Source of the DNA: Henriciella sp. | Lineage (GTDB): Bacteria; Pseudomonadota; Alphaproteobacteria; Caulobacterales; Hyphomonadaceae | Assembly (NCBI GenBank): GCA_013213785.1 | Contig: JABSPZ010000009.1 | Location: forward strand, 124,001-188,000 | Direction: 5' to 3' | DNA length: 64,000 nucleotides | Shown here: piece by piece, positions 53,801 to 61,399 of the stretch | How the letters are laid out: the number at the start of each line of letters is the position of its first letter | How positions within the stretch are numbered: the first letter of the stretch is position 1 | Translations under genes and position numbers: made by a program | The notes under the pieces: model-generated | The model's database searches: none | Seen by the model: the letters and a program-made list of their open reading frames with translations, nothing else | Told to the model about the DNA's origin: nothing

Positions 53801-55617
53801 GCCTCATTGATATCGTCCAACGCGACGCCGCTTGCGACATCAAGCTTCATGCTGAGCGCGTGGACCCAATACTCCTCGGGGGCATCGGCCACAGGCTTCC
53901 CGGCAGGCGTGACTGGATAGCCCGTTTCGAACTCTACGAACAAACCCATGCGCTCGAAAACCGGAACGCAATTCGACAGCGCGATGGCGCCGCTGCGGGA
54001 GTAGATTTTGGCGCGTACCCGGCCATCCTTATCGCCGTCGCGGTGATAGGCGCGAAGTCCGACTGGATTAGAGGCGTTGAGGCGCGCCAGCATCGCAACA
54101 TCCAGCATGGCTTCTTCTGGCGAGAACGCTTCACGATACGCAGCGTTGAAAGCGGTGGTAAATAGCTCAGCCTGGGTGCGTTGATCCGCGCTGAGGTCAT
54201 GCTCAACGATCGCGTCTCGGAACCGATCGGTCCAACGGCGCGCAAGCTTTGCGATTTGAGCTTCGAGTTCGAGTGGATCCGGACGCGATCCGTTTAGGGG
54301 GAGGGCCGTTTGGAACAGGACCCTAACCATCGTGGCGCCATCGAAGCTTGGTTGGAAGCTTGAATTGCGACCGTCCCAGGCCTCTTCAATGGCGTCCGCG
54401 ATATGTCGACGGAGGTCAGTGTCATACGTCTCGCGGGGAACGAAGACGACGGTGCTGACAAAGCGATTGAAACGGTCGGCGCGGGTGAAGACGCGAACAC
54501 GAGGGCGCGCGACCAGGTCCAATACGCCTTCCATAATCGGGGCAAGCGTTTCTGATTTCGTTTGGATCAGCTCGTCGCGCGGCCAGCCTTCGATAATGTT
54601 CGATAGGGCTTTCTCATTGTGACTGCCTGGCAGAACACCAAGAATATCCAGCACGCGCTCCATCCGGCGGCGTAGCAGAGGAATATTCCGGACAGATTCG
54701 TTGTAAGCCTCAGCTGTGTAGAGGCCGAGGAAGCGGGTTTCACCGACAACTTCACCATGCTCACCATAGTGTTTGACGCCGACATAATCGCAGGCAACAC
54801 GGCGATGAACGCGGCTCATCAAGGTTGCTTTGGCGAGGATCAGAGACTCTGGTTCCGCCAGGAAAGAGCCGATCTCTTTTGTGAGGAGCAAAGGTTCTGC
54901 GCCGCGATTCAAAACGTTTCGGTCTTCGTCTCGCATCAAGCCAAGGTTCGAACCTTCGACCATTTCCGGTTCTTCCGGTAGCACGCGGCCATCTGGGTCG
55001 GTCGGGAAATTATAGCTGCGGACCCCTAGAAAGACGAACCGTTCCTGTCCAAGCCACTTCAAGAAGTCTAAGGCTTCATCCTTGTACCGCGCTGGGATGT
55101 GAGAGCAGGCGGCGAGACGATCGATTTCCTCAACCATTCGCGCGCGCATATCTTGATAGTCATTTGTCGCTGCCGTGACTTCGAACAACGTCGCTCGCGC
55201 TTCTTCCAGAAGCTGTTTTTGTTCGGTTTCGGTAAGATTCGGCAGATGAATTTGAATCAGCGACTGGGCTTGACCATTATGCTCTACGATTGGGTGGAAC
55301 AGCGTCAGGACTTCTAAGCCGAGATCCGCACACGCCCCCAAAAGTGAGTCGACCAAGAAAGGGCGATCCGGGCCGACAACTTCGAGCAAATACTGACCAA
55401 ACCAATGTGGATCCACGTCTTTCGTATGGCGCAATCGCAGCGAGGCTTCATCGGTGCTTAGAAACCATTCCCAGAGCGATTTTCCGAGCGCTTCAACATT
55501 GCCGCGAGGAATTTTTCCGCGCGCCTCGGCGGGAACCTCGTTGAGCATTTGCGCAATGCATGACTGCAACGGGTCGTTCTTGTCGGAATCGGGAAGGGTG
55601 TGAGAATGATCTGCCAT
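50890..55617 (-). CDS. gdhB: NAD-dependent glutamate dehydrogenase, large (GDH-180) type
   Basis: A 1575-residue enzyme oxidising glutamate to 2-oxoglutarate and ammonia with NAD+, a catabolic role in amino-acid-growing bacteria. N-terminal ACT-like regulatory regions precede the catalytic core, where [27 protein letters not shown] and [15 protein letters not shown] carry the substrate-binding lysines, and [14 protein letters not shown] and [13 protein letters not shown] the NAD fold. Length is close to the 1,600 residues usual for the family. It stands alone, divergent from a GST gene. Confidence 0.95.
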   Translation of the reverse strand: [1575 protein letters not shown]

Positions 55618-55754
55618 GAGCTCTTGTCCAAAAACGCGATCCTTTCCTTAAGGGAAATCGAATTCTCGCTCAATCAAAAGCGGAGTTGTTTTTGGACACG
55701 AACTGTTGACTGCGGTGTCAAAGATGTGGGCCGAATTCACGGCTCTACCCTAAA

Positions 55755-55916
55755 TCACTCCATAGAAAGGATTTCGTCAGGATTTTGCAGTCCAATGTCC
55801 TTCATGTGCGACGGGATTCTATCGGGGACAAACATCGCTGGTGCGCCATCGATAAGCTCTATTTTGCCTGAATGGCGAATAGGATTAAGGCAGCACGCAT
55901 GAAGCGGTTGTGGCAC
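55755..55916 (-). CDS. Possible small ORF upstream of the GDH gene
   Basis: A 53-codon frame (GTG 55916 to TGA) below the track's length limit. From about residue 15 it reads like protein: HSGKIELIDGAPAMFVPDRI followed by PSHMKDIGLQNPDEILSME. The first codons overlap the GST start on the opposite strand, so the true start may be the internal ATG in GAPAMF or a non-standard one. It may be a short gene or the remnant of a longer one. I do not recognise it. Other than this, the 55618-55898 gap holds no element I can support. Confidence 0.35.
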   Translation of the reverse strand: MPQPLHACCLNPIRHSGKIELIDGAPAMFVPDRIPSHMKDIGLQNPDEILSME

Positions 55917-56573
55917 TGGCCGATCGACCCCTTAGGTCGCACCGTTCGCTTGTTAATGGGCGAAAAAGGCTGGGTATTCGAATCTATTGAGATCCGCCCT
56001 TGGGTGTCTGATTTGGAGCTCGCTGCGCTTGCCCCAGGCGCCTGTGCCCCTGCGCTTCTTGATACCGATGCCGAAGTCAAAACCTCTGCGGTGGGATCGC
56101 TTGCGATCTGCGAATATATCGAAGAGGCTCAGCACAGTCCACGGCTCTTGCCGTTCACGCCGATGGAAAAAGCTGAAGCCCGTCGCTTATGGCAGTGGGC
56201 CGAGGAAAGCTTTGCGGGCATCAACAACACACTCTTGTCCGAGCGCGTGACTCAGTGGGTGAAGCGAGATCGATCACCCGATAGTCTCGCGCTCCGCCAA
56301 GGCGCACATGCTTTGAAGAACCGCATGACCTTTCTCGACGCTTTAGCAGGCGAACGATCTTATATTGCTGGGCGAAACCTAAGCATCGCTGATCTCAGCG
56401 TCGCAGCGCATTTGTCGTCATACGATTATTTCGGCGATGTGCCTTGGGATCTCACGCCAGACTTGAAAGCCTGGTATGCAAGGATGAAATCAAGGCCCAG
56501 CTTCCGCGCGTTGCTGGATGACCGGGTTGGCAATGCGAAGCCTATCAAACACTATACAGACCTTGATTTTTAA
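55899..56573 (+). CDS. Glutathione S-transferase family protein
   Basis: A 224-residue GST: N-terminal thioredoxin-like half (WPIDPLGRTVRLLMGEKGW, AIC EYIEE-type glutathione segment) and helical C half with RNLSIADLSVAAHLSSYDYF. The start at 55899 (MKRLWHWP) has AAGG upstream; the track's 55872 lacks one. The apparent Cys/Ser catalytic position carries proline-leucine-glycine (DPLGR), so a role other than classical conjugation is possible. First gene of GST-queG-mtgA. Confidence 0.88.
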   Translation: MKRLWHWPIDPLGRTVRLLMGEKGWVFESIEIRPWVSDLELAALAPGACAPALLDTDAEVKTSAVGSLAICEYIEEAQHSPRLLPFTPMEKAEARRLWQWAEESFAGINNTLLSERVTQWVKRDRSPDSLALRQGAHALKNRMTFLDALAGERSYIAGRNLSIADLSVAAHLSSYDYFGDVPWDLTPDLKAWYARMKSRPSFRALLDDRVGNAKPIKHYTDLDF

Positions 56574-56595
56574 CGCGTCAGCGGGATGAAAGCGC

Positions 56596-57720
56596 ATGTC
56601 GCTCGAAACCTTTCTCAAAACGGAAGCTGCGGAGCTTGGGTTCGATGTCTGTCGGATCTGCCGCGTCGATGAGGCGTGGACTGCGGGCGAGCGTTTAGAA
56701 GCCTTCGTTGATGCCGGATATCACGGTGAAATGGCTTGGATGGAAACCACGTTGGAGCGTCGCCGCGCGCCGACAGCGATGTGGACGGCGGCGAAGTCTG
56801 CAGTGGTCGTCGGACTGAATTACGGCCCGGACCAAGATCCAATGAAGAACCTGGAGCGGCGGGCTGAAGGCAATATCTCCGTTTATGCGCGAGGCAAAGA
56901 CTATCACGATGTCCTCAAGAAGCGATTGAAGGCACTCGCACGGGCATTCGTGGCGGAGGCCGGTGCAGATGTGAAAGTCTTCGTCGATACCGCACCTTTG
57001 ATGGAAAAGCCTCTGGCGCAAAAAGCCGGTCTCGGATGGCAGGGCAAGCATACGAACCTCGTTTCTCGAGAGCTGGGTTCCTGGCTATTTCTGGGTGTGA
57101 TGCTGACTGACGCCGGGTTGGAGATGGATCAGCGTGAGATCGATCATTGCGGATCGTGCCAAGCCTGTGTCGATATATGCCCGACCCAGGCCTTTCCCGC
57201 GCCATATAAGCTCGATGCCCGCCGTTGCATTTCCTATCTAACGATTGAGCACAAAGACCCCATCCCGATGGAGTTTCGCGGCGCGATGGGCAATCGGATC
57301 TATGGCTGTGATGACTGCCTTGCGGTGTGTCCTTGGAACAAATTTGCAGATGTTGCGAACGAGAGTGCCTTCTGGGCGCGCGCTGAGCTCAAAGGGCCCG
57401 GCTTGGATGAGCTCGCGGCGCTTGATGATGAGACCTTTCGGCAGGTCTTTTCAGGGTCGCCAATCAAACGGATTGGTCGCGACCGGTTCTTGCGAAACGT
57501 GCTCACCGCAATCGGAAACTCGTCAGATCCTACGCTCATTGACCGGAGCGTTCTTCCGCATCTTTCGGATCCGAACCCTGTGGTGCGCGGAGCCGCGATA
57601 TGGGCGCTCGGGCGCCTTGATTATGCCCGGTTCGAAACCGAAAAAGCCGCGCGCTTCACAGCGGAAACAAACGAGAGTGTTCGGGCGGAATGGAAACAAT
57701 CAATCGAGAATCTTCGGTGA
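56596..57720 (+). CDS. queG: Epoxyqueuosine reductase
   Basis: A 374-residue cobalamin- and iron-sulfur-dependent enzyme that makes queuosine from epoxyqueuosine in tRNA. Cobalamin-binding N region with [10 protein letters not shown]; substrate loop [19 protein letters not shown]; two 4Fe-4S motifs [16 protein letters not shown] and [15 protein letters not shown]-terminal HEAT-like helices. It lies 22 bp after the GST and overlaps mtgA by 31 bases. The partner genes queCED are 9 kb away. Confidence 0.95.
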   Translation: MSLETFLKTEAAELGFDVCRICRVDEAWTAGERLEAFVDAGYHGEMAWMETTLERRRAPTAMWTAAKSAVVVGLNYGPDQDPMKNLERRAEGNISVYARGKDYHDVLKKRLKALARAFVAEAGADVKVFVDTAPLMEKPLAQKAGLGWQGKHTNLVSRELGSWLFLGVMLTDAGLEMDQREIDHCGSCQACVDICPTQAFPAPYKLDARRCISYLTIEHKDPIPMEFRGAMGNRIYGCDDCLAVCPWNKFADVANESAFWARAELKGPGLDELAALDDETFRQVFSGSPIKRIGRDRFLRNVLTAIGNSSDPTLIDRSVLPHLSDPNPVVRGAAIWALGRLDYARFETEKAARFTAETNESVRAEWKQSIENLR

Positions 57721-58406
57721 GAATTGGGCGATGGTTGTGGTTGGGCGTCAAGTTTTTGGCAGGCCTGTTCGTCACCGTACATGTCTATGCCCTGATCTTA
57801 TTTTTGGCCCCGCCACCGGGCACTGCGAATATGGCAGGTCGCATTATGCAGGGCACCACGGTCTATAACACGTGGGTGCCAATCGAGCAGGTATCACCGC
57901 ACCTCATCCGCGCCGTGATTGCAGCAGAAGATACCAAGTTCTGTAAACATTCTGGAATGGACTTCGACGCGATCCAGGATGCGCTTGATGAACGCGAGCG
58001 CAGAGGACGCCTTCGCGGCGCTTCAACGCTCACACAGCAAACCGCGAAAAACGTCTTCTTCTGGAATGGCGGCGGGTTTCCGCGCAAGGCGGGAGAGAGC
58101 TGGATGGCGCTCTTCATCGACGGCTTCTGGGGCAAGGCCCGTGTGATGGAAGTCTATTTGAATGTCGCTGAATGGGGCGATGGTCTGTACGGCGCAGAGG
58201 CGGCGGCCTATGGCAGGTTTGGCAAACCTGCACGCGATTTAACTGCTTTCGAAGCTGCGCGACTGGCGGCCGTTTTGCCAAGTCCGAACAAGTGGCGCGT
58301 CAATCCAGCTGGGCCGTATGTTCGGCAACGCACCGCGACGATCCAAGCGCGAATGAACGTTGTTCAACGCGACGGACTAGATGCCTGCGTGCTTGGCTCT
58401 AATTGA
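57690..58406 (+). CDS. mtgA: Monofunctional peptidoglycan glycosyltransferase
   Basis: A 238-residue GT51 enzyme polymerising lipid II. One N-terminal membrane helix (about 18-40), then the family motifs: [18 protein letters not shown] with the catalytic glutamate, [17 protein letters not shown], and [20 protein letters not shown] with the second glutamate, [14 protein letters not shown]. Starts inside the queG 3' end, so it is co-transcribed. Its last eight bases overlap the convergent TPR gene. Confidence 0.95.
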   Translation: METINRESSVRIGRWLWLGVKFLAGLFVTVHVYALILFLAPPPGTANMAGRIMQGTTVYNTWVPIEQVSPHLIRAVIAAEDTKFCKHSGMDFDAIQDALDERERRGRLRGASTLTQQTAKNVFFWNGGGFPRKAGESWMALFIDGFWGKARVMEVYLNVAEWGDGLYGAEAAAYGRFGKPARDLTAFEAARLAAVLPSPNKWRVNPAGPYVRQRTATIQARMNVVQRDGLDACVLGSN

Positions 58407-59052
58407 GTTCAGAGAGCCGGATTGCTTCTCGGATTTGGCCTCTGAGAACAAGGATCTCGAGATTTTCCGGATCAAAGTTCAGCGCAGCCTCGATGTCGAT
58501 TTTCGCAGCGCGGTAATTCTCTGTCGCCAGATGTACGCGCGCTCGCAGTGAGAGGGCTTCCGCGTCCGCCGGTGCTTTTTCAAGCGCCGTGTTCAAATCA
58601 TCCACGCCTTCAATCCAACGCTCTGTGGCGAGATAGGCTGCAGCGCGATCCTTGTAGATCTCGGGATCATCGCGTTCGAGCTTTAGCGCGTCGGTAAGCG
58701 CGACAATCGCCGCCTGCGGATAGTTCGCGCTGAGCCAAGCATTACCAGCTTGAACGAGATATGTTGTCCGGTCTTCAGCTGAAATCGCATCTGGGGCCGT
58801 GGCAAGGGCCTCAAGGCGCGCAGCACCTTCCGCGAGACGATCCAATGCGAGCAAGGACACTGCATTGCAATAACGTGCTTTCGGGCGATTACCGCTGCTC
58901 AACCAGGCGAGGGAGTCCTCATAGGCTTCTTCCGGCTGGCTTTCCGTCTTTGCCAAACAGCTTTCGAGTCTTACTTGTTCAGCGCGGGCAATGTCGACGG
59001 ACGCAGTTTGCGCCATCGGCAGCATGCCTGACACCAAGAGGGAGATAATCAT
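58399..59052 (-). CDS. Exported tetratricopeptide-repeat protein
   Basis: About 217 residues after choosing ATG 59052, which begins a signal sequence (MIISLLVSGMLPMAQTASV); the track's 59112 adds a non-hydrophobic leader and overlaps the divergent gene's start. The mature part has TPR helices (TYLVQAGNAWLSANYPQAAIVALTDALKLERD, then EIYKDRAAAYLATERWIEG, AEALSLRARVHLATENYRA). Likely a periplasmic scaffold. Overlaps mtgA's end by eight bases. Confidence 0.82.
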   Translation of the reverse strand: MIISLLVSGMLPMAQTASVDIARAEQVRLESCLAKTESQPEEAYEDSLAWLSSGNRPKARYCNAVSLLALDRLAEGAARLEALATAPDAISAEDRTTYLVQAGNAWLSANYPQAAIVALTDALKLERDDPEIYKDRAAAYLATERWIEGVDDLNTALEKAPADAEALSLRARVHLATENYRAAKIDIEAALNFDPENLEILVLRGQIREAIRLSELN

Positions 59053-59112
59053 GAGCGAGCTCTCTTCTAAAGCCTTTACAGTGGCGGTAGCGAGCAAAGA
59101 GGGTGAGCGCAA

Positions 59113-59949
59113 ATGACAGTTCGGTCAGAACCCCTTTTTCTGTTTGGTCCGGGTTACTCGGCCACAGCCCTGTCTGAGCTCTGGCAAGGGGCCGTCTATG
59201 GGACCGTCCGCTCTAAAAGTAGCCTGGCTGCTTTAGAGAAGACGAAGATTAAACCGCTTCCGGTTGGTGAAAAAGATGCGCTTTTTCAAGCGCTTGAGGG
59301 CGCGCATTTGCTGATTTCTGCGCCGCCAAGCGAGACAGGCTGTCAAGCCCTTCAGATGCTTGGCGAACAAACAAAGCGCGCAGCAAGCGTGACCTATCTC
59401 TCGACCACCGGTGTCTATGGTGACTTGATGGGGGGCTGGGTGATGGAATGGTCAGCTGTTCGACCACAGTCCGACCGAGCGCGAAAGCGCGCGATAGCAG
59501 AGGCGGAGTGGTTTAACGCGCACGATCAGGTTCGACTGGTTCGGCTACCTGGTATTTACGGCCCTGGCCGGTCTGCGCTGGAGCGCGTGCAATCTGGCAA
59601 GGCTCGGCGCATTGTGAAGCCCGGCCAAGTCTTCTCCCGCATCCATGTCGAAGACATTGCCTCCGGCCTTTACGCGCTTCTGCAATCCGGCGCTATTGGC
59701 GCCTTCAATCTCTGCGATGACGAGGCCGCACCCCCGCAAGATGTCATTGAGTTTGCAGCCAACCTACTTGGGGTCACTCCGCCACCAGACATCCGCTTCG
59801 ATGAAGCAGATTTGTCACCGATGGGGCGAAGCTTTTATGCAGAGTGCAAACGCGTTGCGAATGCTCGCATAAAGGCCGCCACAGGGTGGCGGCCTAAATA
59901 TCCGACATATCGCGAGGGGCTCAGCGCTATCGCAGCCCAAATCGCTTAG
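59113..59949 (+). CDS. NAD(P)-dependent epimerase-like protein (YeeZ type)
   Basis: A 278-residue Rossmann-fold extended-SDR relative. The cofactor loop FLFGPGYSATAL is shorter than GxxGxxG; LSTTGVYGD is the S/Y region, and LVRLPGIYGPGR is a conserved strand in YeeZ-like proteins. No typical YxxxK active site is visible, so it may bind a nucleotide without epimerase activity. GAGGGTGAG precedes the ATG. Its stop overlaps the DUF1501 gene's by four bases. Confidence 0.85.
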   Translation: MTVRSEPLFLFGPGYSATALSELWQGAVYGTVRSKSSLAALEKTKIKPLPVGEKDALFQALEGAHLLISAPPSETGCQALQMLGEQTKRAASVTYLSTTGVYGDLMGGWVMEWSAVRPQSDRARKRAIAEAEWFNAHDQVRLVRLPGIYGPGRSALERVQSGKARRIVKPGQVFSRIHVEDIASGLYALLQSGAIGAFNLCDDEAAPPQDVIEFAANLLGVTPPPDIRFDEADLSPMGRSFYAECKRVANARIKAATGWRPKYPTYREGLSAIAAQIA

Positions 59950-61382
59950 CTTGATGCGCGGCCCATGAAGCCGAGATCGGTTTGGTTGAAGTTATTCAAA
60001 TTCGGCAGCGCTGTCCGCAATTCCCCACTGTCGAGTCCGAACCATGAGCCCATGGTTGCGGCGTACTGTTCAACCGACGTAGTTGGGATCAGGCGACCGC
60101 GGGACTTCGTGTAAGAGCTGCTATCGACATCCGCGAGCGGAATTTCGCCATACAGACGTTTGCCCTGAACAGCGCCACCCGCGACCAGGTGGTGACCGCC
60201 CCAACCGTGGTCGGTACCGTCTCCATTATCAATCACAGTCCGGCCGAAGTCGGACGCGGTGAACACAACAACATTGTTCCACTCCCCAATTTCAAGCATT
60301 GCCTGACGGAAGGAGGAGATCGCCGCAGCGAGCTGGGTATGAAGGTTGCCGATACTGCCAGACTGATTGCTGTGCGTGTCATAACCACCGGTTGAGACAT
60401 AGAACATTTGCCGTGACACATTCAGGAACTGACGGATCTTGATCGTTTCAGCCACTGACCGCATTTGGCGCGAAACGCTGTCATCCTGGAATTCGGTTGC
60501 GAACGGCGTCGCATTCTCTTGAGCCTCAGCGAATTGCGCTGAATTTTCGACGGCTTTTGCCGTTGCCGTGGCCATGTCTTGCTCGAAGATGTTTTGGCTT
60601 TGGAAATCGCGCTTTGTCAAAAAGGCCCGGATCTTGTCTCGAGCGGCATCATCACCGTCATTATAGCCAAGCAGTCCGCGATTATCGTAGAGATTTGGTT
60701 CCGCGATCCCGCTGGACCCAACCTTAAACTGAGTCACATCCTCACCCGCGAGGAAGACATCGTTTGAGCTGGTCGCAATTGCCGAGAAAATTCGATTTTG
60801 ATTTGGCGATGATGCAACGACGCGATCCATGATCCGTCCGCCCCAGCCGCGATTAGCGCCTTCGACGCCAAACGACATCCAGGTCGACTGTTGATCATTG
60901 TGAGAGAACAAACGTTTTGGCAGGATCGCTGAATTATTGTCCATCGCAGCGCGTGTGGTTGGTTCGATCAGAGGGCCGACATTTCCGACCACCGCGAGAT
61001 CACCAGCTTCAAACATGGAATGCAGGGGTGCGAGTTGCAGTGGCATCCCGAATTGGCGCCCGCCAAACTGACCGGCATTGTCCAGGTTCATCTGCAACAG
61101 ATTTGCGCGGTTTCGCGTTGAATTGGACGAGTCCGAATTATAGGCGTCGAACAGACCGCCGCGAGCGCTCCGCAATTGATTGTATGATGCCTGGTCATAC
61201 GGCAGGATTGTATCAGATCCGTCCATTCCACCTTTCAGGAAGATACAGACCATTGCCTTATACCCGCTTGTATTGGCGGCCCAAGCATTGTTGAATCCGA
61301 GGCTCGACATGGTGCCGAGACTGCTTGCGAAACCAGCGGTGCCGAGGCCTGCAAGGACGTGGCGACGTGAAGTATTGGCCAT
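59946..61382 (-). CDS. DUF1501 domain protein, exported
   Basis: A 478-residue protein with a Tat-like N terminus (SRRHVLAGLGTAGFASSLG). The body has DUF1501 features of the alkaline-phosphatase/sulfatase superfamily: MVCIFLKGGMDGSDTILPY, NGDGTDHGWGGHHLVAGG and VVVFTASDFGRTVIDN near the metal site. Members lie beside DUF1800 genes in many marine bacteria; activity unproven. AGGAGA fixes ATG 61382 over the track's 61406. Follows the DUF1800 gene by 17 bp. Confidence 0.9.
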   Translation of the reverse strand: MANTSRRHVLAGLGTAGFASSLGTMSSLGFNNAWAANTSGYKAMVCIFLKGGMDGSDTILPYDQASYNQLRSARGGLFDAYNSDSSNSTRNRANLLQMNLDNAGQFGGRQFGMPLQLAPLHSMFEAGDLAVVGNVGPLIEPTTRAAMDNNSAILPKRLFSHNDQQSTWMSFGVEGANRGWGGRIMDRVVASSPNQNRIFSAIATSSNDVFLAGEDVTQFKVGSSGIAEPNLYDNRGLLGYNDGDDAARDKIRAFLTKRDFQSQNIFEQDMATATAKAVENSAQFAEAQENATPFATEFQDDSVSRQMRSVAETIKIRQFLNVSRQMFYVSTGGYDTHSNQSGSIGNLHTQLAAAISSFRQAMLEIGEWNNVVVFTASDFGRTVIDNGDGTDHGWGGHHLVAGGAVQGKRLYGEIPLADVDSSSYTKSRGRLIPTTSVEQYAATMGSWFGLDSGELRTALPNLNNFNQTDLGFMGRASS

Positions 61383-61399
61383 TTTTATCTCCTTCAGAC

